Assembly: GCA_964023275.1 (NCBI GenBank)
Contig: OZ029917.1
Coordinates: forward strand, 19,334,488-19,398,487
DNA length: 64,000 bases
Direction of reading: 5' to 3'
From: Norana najaformis
Taxonomy: Eukaryota; Annelida; Clitellata; Crassiclitellata; Hormogastridae
This document shows, piece after piece, positions 59,300 through 64,000 of the stretch; position 1 is the stretch's first letter, and every line of letters begins with the position of its first letter. The notes under the pieces are model-generated. The model made no database searches and was not told the DNA's origin. It was given only the letters and a program-made list of their open reading frames with translations. Made by a program: the position numbers and the translations under genes.

Positions 59300-59545
59300 A
59301 CATCCGCACAGACAGACAGTGACTCGCATGTCCGAATATGTCGGTGTGCGTCGACGTGATGGACGGACAGACATACAGACAGACAACCGGACGGACAGAC
59401 AGACAGGCAGACAGAAACCGGACGGACAGACAGACTGCAAAAGAACGGACGGACTGATGGACGAACAGACAGAGAGGCGGATCGAGGCGGATCGAGGCAG
59501 ATTGAGACAGACAAACGGATAGACGGATGGAGGACGGACAGGCAG
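59300..59545 (+). repeat. (GGACAGACA)n minisatellite-like tract
   Basis: CGGACAGACAGACAGGCAGA-like units. The opposite-strand Ser/Val/Cys-rich frame is an artefact. Confidence 0.88.
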
Positions 59546-59989
59546 ATCAACCGAGGAAGGTGACGTGATGTAGGCCTATGTGCAAGTGGTAGGCATGGTG
59601 CATGAAACAGGGCAGTTAAATTAAGCCATGCGCTCAGGAATACCCTATGGCGTCTAAGATCAACCCGAATTAGTAGTTCTGCTGTTTGCTCTTCTGTAAG
59701 TCGCAAGACAAGTTATCGCTGAGAGTGAACGGCGCATGAATATTTATGTCACTTTATGTCTTTTATAAGGAACGAAGAGACAAAATGCAGTTCAGACTAC
59801 GTGTGAGACGCCAGTGTAAGAATCCGATACGTTCTGAGGTGGAGTAACATCCGACTCCTTACCCTTTGCATAGTCACTTGACAAGACAACGCCAAACGGC
59901 TGCCATCAACAGCAGTTAGCATCTACTGGCCTTCATACTAGAAGGAGCGCATCTTCACACAGGAATCTCGCCACTGACACGAACAATTC

Positions 59990-60020
59990 CAACAACAACA
60001 ACAACAACAACAACAAAAAC
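59990..60020 (+). repeat. (AAC)n microsatellite
   Basis: ACAACAACAACAACAACAAC run. Confidence 0.9.
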
Positions 60021-60499
60021 GCATTTCTTGTTGATTATTCATGAGCAATAAAATTAGCAAATGTATTTTGTAGTTTAATTATTATAAAGCCCCTTTTCTG
60101 TTTCTCTTACACTTACCAATGGTGCGAACTTATTTTTATTATGGGACCCAGTTTAACTTCCGCACTTCGAGTATTCATCCTTCCCACTAATCCCAGCAGC
60201 ATATCACCAGAATGGACAACGTTTTGGACTTGCGTCATAACACCTGATGAAAATATGGTAGACAATGTTAGCGTGGAAAAGCATTTAAATACTACTGATC
60301 ATAAGATAGTCAGATGGGAATTAGTTACACAGCAGATCCAGGAAGTCACAGATTATAAGTAGAGACCAAACTTTTTTAAGGCTGACTGTAAATTAGTACG
60401 GAAAAGCTTGAAGGAAAAGGGTTTAGTAGATGGAATTTAAGATTTGAATAAGAATGAGATCTGGAGAAAGTTAACAGAAGTCATGAGGGAGATTATTGA

Positions 60500-60600
60500 A
60501 GAATACTTCTTCTTCTTCTTCTTCTTCCTTGTGGCTGGAATTAATCCCTCCTAGGGGAGGGGTCAGCCACATGAATCCTTCTTTTCCATTTGTTTTATTG
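60500..60600 (-). repeat. short insert with (CTT)n in the second LINE
   Basis: CTTCTTCTTCTTCTTCTTCT followed by CCCTCCTAGGGGAGGG, a small palindrome. It interrupts the LINE linker region. Confidence 0.5.
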
Positions 60601-61267
60601 GAGAATACATAGCAATGCAAAACTGAACCAATACCAAAATAGTCCTTCAATAGCACAAGAGGTTAAAATAGAGAAATGCTAAGAAAAAAGTATGGAAGAA
60701 AATTTTCAAAAGTTAAAGACGGAAAATCAACTTGAATGAGGAATGAGAATGCTGCAATACTTTATAAATTAAGAATCAAGTATGTGAATAAAAGAAATAC
60801 TGCATCTTGCCTAGATCCTATATCCTACGAAGATCAGCAATAAAGCAAACAAGCAGTCAATATAAAGTCTTGAGCAGAAGTTATCAAGGAATGTAAAAGA
60901 GAATAGCAAGAGTTTTACAAGTATGTTACAAGCAAGCAGAAACGGAAAGAAAGGGCGGCGAATTGAAAAAGGAAGAGGAAACTGGAGAAGTCATTGTGAA
61001 TGATGCGGAAGCAACTGAAGTGCTCAGTATTTACTTTGGAGAAATCAGGAAACATCGCTGAACTCGGCAAAACGTTTAAGGCGGTGGTGGCAAAGAATTG
61101 TCACAGATATTGTTTACTAAGGAAATGTGGCGGACAAGTTGAAAAGGTGAAAAGCTTTAGTATTAAAGTCCAGGTATAGATTAACTACATCCTAAATTTT
61201 TACATGAAGTGAGAGAGGAAATCAGACAGGCATTAGCACAAATCTTCAATGCATCATTGCAGACTGA

Positions 61268-62012
61268 GAGTTACCGCGTATGTCAGCAGCCACGTCGGAC
61301 GTTGACTCGTCTTCTGTGTCATTTTGGCGGATTTTTCGTCTTAATGAAGAACTTGCTCAATAATTTCTGACATGTTTGGACGTTTGCTTTTACCATTTGC
61401 GTGTCGGAATTAATCTTTGTTTCCACTGCAGCTTTCCAGCATTTTGGACGGTATTTTCTACGCATATCATCTTGGGGTGCGTGGCGCATGAGAAGGGATG
61501 CGTGCGTTTGAGCCTAAAATCTACGGACTAATGTAAGCCGTCCTTAGGCGGGTAATGGTTTCGACGGAAGCCGAGCGACGAGGGTCTTTGGCGTAATCTC
61601 GACCCTCAGTCACAGGTAGCCCTTTGACCTACCTACTGGCAAACGACGATTACCTGTCCTACTCTTACCCAGCGGTTTGATGAATATTCGGAAGCTACGA
61701 CATCTACCACCCCAATGATGGGCTGCTGGGGAGTGGTGCTATCGTGTACCGCGGACCCTACCACCTGTCGTCGCTCTATGCCATCTACGAACATGGTGTC
61801 ATCTGTCAATTCTGGATAGGAATCCGTTGGTTGGGCTCCACGTGTGTGAGTGAGCCCGCTGGCTCTTCCAGTTAAATGTGCATTGTATTCGCTTGCTAAC
61901 GAACTTTCTGTTCTTAATTACATTTAACATCATTTAGGCCAGCATAGGCAGCGCTTTTGTTAGGTACTTAAAAGGCGCTATATCAGATGTCTAGATAATT
62001 AACTAACTAACC
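61268..62012 (+). mobile_element. insertion within the LINE
   Basis: Unrelated to the surrounding LINE and ending AAAAGGCGCTATATCAGATGT followed by (TAAC)n, a SINE- or LINE-like 3' terminus. The GGCGCTATAT motif also occurs at 54383. No protein was recognised inside. Confidence 0.45.
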
Positions 62013-62094
62013 ACAAGATTGGAAAGATGCATTCACAGTGCCATTGCTTACGAAGTGAAACCGAAGTCAACCATGTAACTAGAAGCCAGGCTAC

Positions 62095-62260
62095 GTTGGG
62101 TAAGCAAGTTGAAGGAAATGCGTCTTTAGTTTAGACCTGAACGATATCAAAGAATTGACAAAACGAAGTGAACTGGGCAGTGATTTCCAAAAGTTTAGAC
62201 CAGCTACCGACAAGGCCCGAGAGGCCAACACTGTTAGGGTATGGGGCACAGCAAGAGTAG
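62095..62260 (+). repeat. unclassified dispersed repeat
   Basis: CTTTAGTTTAGACCTGAA and GGGCAGTGATTTCCAAAAGT plus TTAGACCAGCTACCGACAAG resemble a retroposon pattern I associate with invertebrate genomes (recollection). Only one copy is in this window. Confidence 0.3.
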
Positions 62261-62261
62261 C

Positions 62262-63400
62262 AATGTCCACCGATCGAATGCCATATCTATTAGTGTGAGA
62301 GGTGAGCGTGGAACGTATACCTAGCTCGGCTTATTAATCTTTAATGGAGTGTGTTGATTGGTGAAAACATGGCAGTATCTTAAATGCAGGCCATTTCTTA
62401 CATAAGAAAAACTCGAGCGTATAGTTGTTTTGTGTGAATTAGCGGCTATATATAAGCTCCCAACTGCTTCTTTAGTTCTGTTTAATCCTTTGATTTCTGT
62501 CCTCTGCCTGTGTACATCATTTGCCTTTCTGCCCATCCCGCTGTATCCATTCATCTATTCATCCATTTATCAGTTCATCCATTTATTCGCGAAACAAGAA
62601 GAAATCTAGTATGACACCAAAAAAACACTTTCGGCCTTTATCGGTTGTCGTCTCATGCGAATAGAAACTGTCAATCATAGCCTGTATAGTAGCATGATAT
62701 AAAATAGGCTTGTGAATTTTGGATATATAATCAGTAAATTACATCTATTAATTGCGAACTGCAGGAGGGAGATGCGTCAACTTCCGTATCTTCATCATCA
62801 GCATCAGCATCAGCATCCAAAACTCAGATTAAACGGAGGCAGCAGACTAGCGGTATTGAGAGATGAAATCAGGCAACTGGAACGACGACGATGCCTTCGC
62901 TGTTCTTAGAAATTGCACGGTACACGATGATCGCATCTCATAAACAGGCATTAAAGACTTCCTCCTCCTCCTCCTTATTCTATTTTGAAGAGGCGCGAGT
63001 AACCTATTTTCATTGCACACACTCCTACATGCATTTATGCGTGACTGTTGCCTGAGGCGAAACGAAGCATCATTTTGTAAATGAAATGAGACACTGTCAA
63101 AGAGAGATATGTGCCGTGTACTGCAACGCACCGTCGCAAAGAAGACTGCCCTTCGGTTATTGAACCTCATTTCACCCTCCTGCATTTTCTTCCAATTACC
63201 TGGGCCTCCAGTACATTACACGCTATAAATATACACTATAGACATACAGGATCAAGTTGTGTCTGTGAATACTTTATATATTGTGTCATGAATACATGCT
63301 GTTGATGTAATTCTGCAGTAATTGCATTACTGTTATCGTTGCATAGCACATTCGCGCGATTTAATGGACTTATTTAATCGAACATATAAGCAACTAATCC
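62262..63400. other. no gene recognised
   Basis: Frames at 62321-62554 (-), 62712-62909 (+) and 62847-63185 (-) have no recognisable family. A CATCAG run is at about 62795-62818. Confidence 0.45.
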
Positions 63401-63401
63401 T

Positions 63402-63402
<1 letters not shown>

Positions 63403-63468
<66 letters not shown>
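63403..63468. repeat. (TA)n microsatellite
   Basis: A run of about 33 TA pairs. Confidence 0.95.
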
Positions 63469-63472
<4 letters not shown>

Positions 63473-63549
63473 CATACATACAAAGTGACAGTGAATTCGA
63501 TTATAACGAGCGAGACAAAGAAAGGACTGAGGAGGCAGATCGATAGACG

Positions 63550-63890
63550 GCAACAGTTGACATAGACAGAAAGAGACAGATAGTCAACTGAGTCACACAG
63601 GCAGACAGAAATAAAAGCAGGTGAAACGACAAAAATAAAGTGAAAGAGAGAGAGACAGAGACAGAGAGAGACAGAAAGGCAGAGAGAGGCAGAGGAAAAG
63701 AGACAGCGACAGTGAAAGAGAGAGTACACAAAGAAAAGGACAGGACGAACAGATATAGAAACAGAGATAGAGAGTAAAAAAGATAGAGAGCGAGAAAGCG
63801 CAAGAACGAGAATAAGAGAGGAACAGAACGAGAAGAGGGAGAGACAGACAGACAGGAAGACAGACAGACAGATACGCAAGACGTCAGTGG
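63550..63890 (+). repeat. purine-rich (GAGACAGA)n tract
   Basis: AGAGAGAGACAGAGACAGAG-like imperfect array. Long Ser/Leu-rich frames on the minus strand are artefacts of it. Confidence 0.9.
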
Positions 63891-64000
63891 TTGCTTTTGA
63901 ATTCCGGAGGTGTTGGGTAAACGACGGACGCAGAGAGGCACTCCTCGATCCGCGTGAAAGCCGGAAGTTGATCGACCGCAATTCTAGGAACTCAACTGAA

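Larger units (their letters stand above)
60160..62075 (+). pseudogene. second decayed LINE, split by an insertion
   Basis: Plus-strand blocks in order: end of an endonuclease domain (MVDNVSVEKHLNTTDHKIVR, 60255-60320), a linker (RPNFFKADCKLVRKSLKEKG), FYKYVTSKQKRKERA and EVLSIYFGEI (about 60915-61045), HPKFLHEVREEIRQALAQIF (about 61180-61245), then PQDWKDAFTVPLLTK at about 62012-62060. In intact elements the last two blocks adjoin, so about 745 bp was inserted between 61268 and 62012. There are frameshifts and stops throughout. Confidence 0.75.

Noticed and set aside
59260-59706. 148-residue minus frame rich in SVCLSVCPS
   Set aside because: Complement of the GGACAGACA repeat.
63466-63981. 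171- and 146-residue Ser/Leu/Val-rich frames
   Set aside because: Complement of the (GAGACAGA)n tract; not protein coding.

Overview
The window looks like ordinary chromosome from an invertebrate animal. It has intron-rich genes with canonical GT/AG junctions, A/T-leaning introns, abundant microsatellites, several tRNA-derived SINE families, decayed non-LTR retrotransposons and old DNA transposons. Gene and repeat content would fit a lophotrochozoan or another marine invertebrate. The species cannot be fixed from the sequence, and that placement is an inference.

The main gene is a near-complete Par-3 (PARD3/bazooka) cell-polarity scaffold on the + strand. I reconstruct 19 coding exons between 22568 and 45924, and every splice phase agrees, giving 1101 codons plus a stop. 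Domains in order are the CR1 oligomerisation domain, a first 14-3-3/PAR-1 type site, PDZ1, PDZ2, an acidic Ser-rich linker, a second RKSxS site, the FRAA segment, a basic FGKxKK membrane-binding segment and a long Tyr/His/Pro/Gln-rich tail. The third PDZ domain normal for this family is not in the genomic sequence, and the aPKC-docking CR3 motif is absent or degenerate. This is the most interesting biology in the window.

To the left, on the - strand, are two 5' exons of an ABCA3-like ABC transporter (6179-5849 and 1425-1129); the rest of that gene lies beyond position 1. To the right, on the - strand, two phase-compatible exons (53845-53468 and 52700-52516) belong to an unidentified gene, possibly encoding an extracellular protein.

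The remaining sequence is mostly repeats. They include a CR1/L2-like LINE pseudogene with a ruined catalytic motif (1628-3090), seven LINE 3' ends carrying TTACGA tails, a TA-flanked pogo/Tigger-like element with matching inverted ends (9305-10717) and two hAT remnants (12480-13270, 55854-57331). There is also a second LINE with a nested insertion (60160-62075), a 5S-rRNA-derived SINE inside a Par-3 intron, a 26-bp minisatellite, a three-unit satellite-like array and long microsatellite tracts at the right edge. No CRISPR, operon or prokaryotic feature is present.
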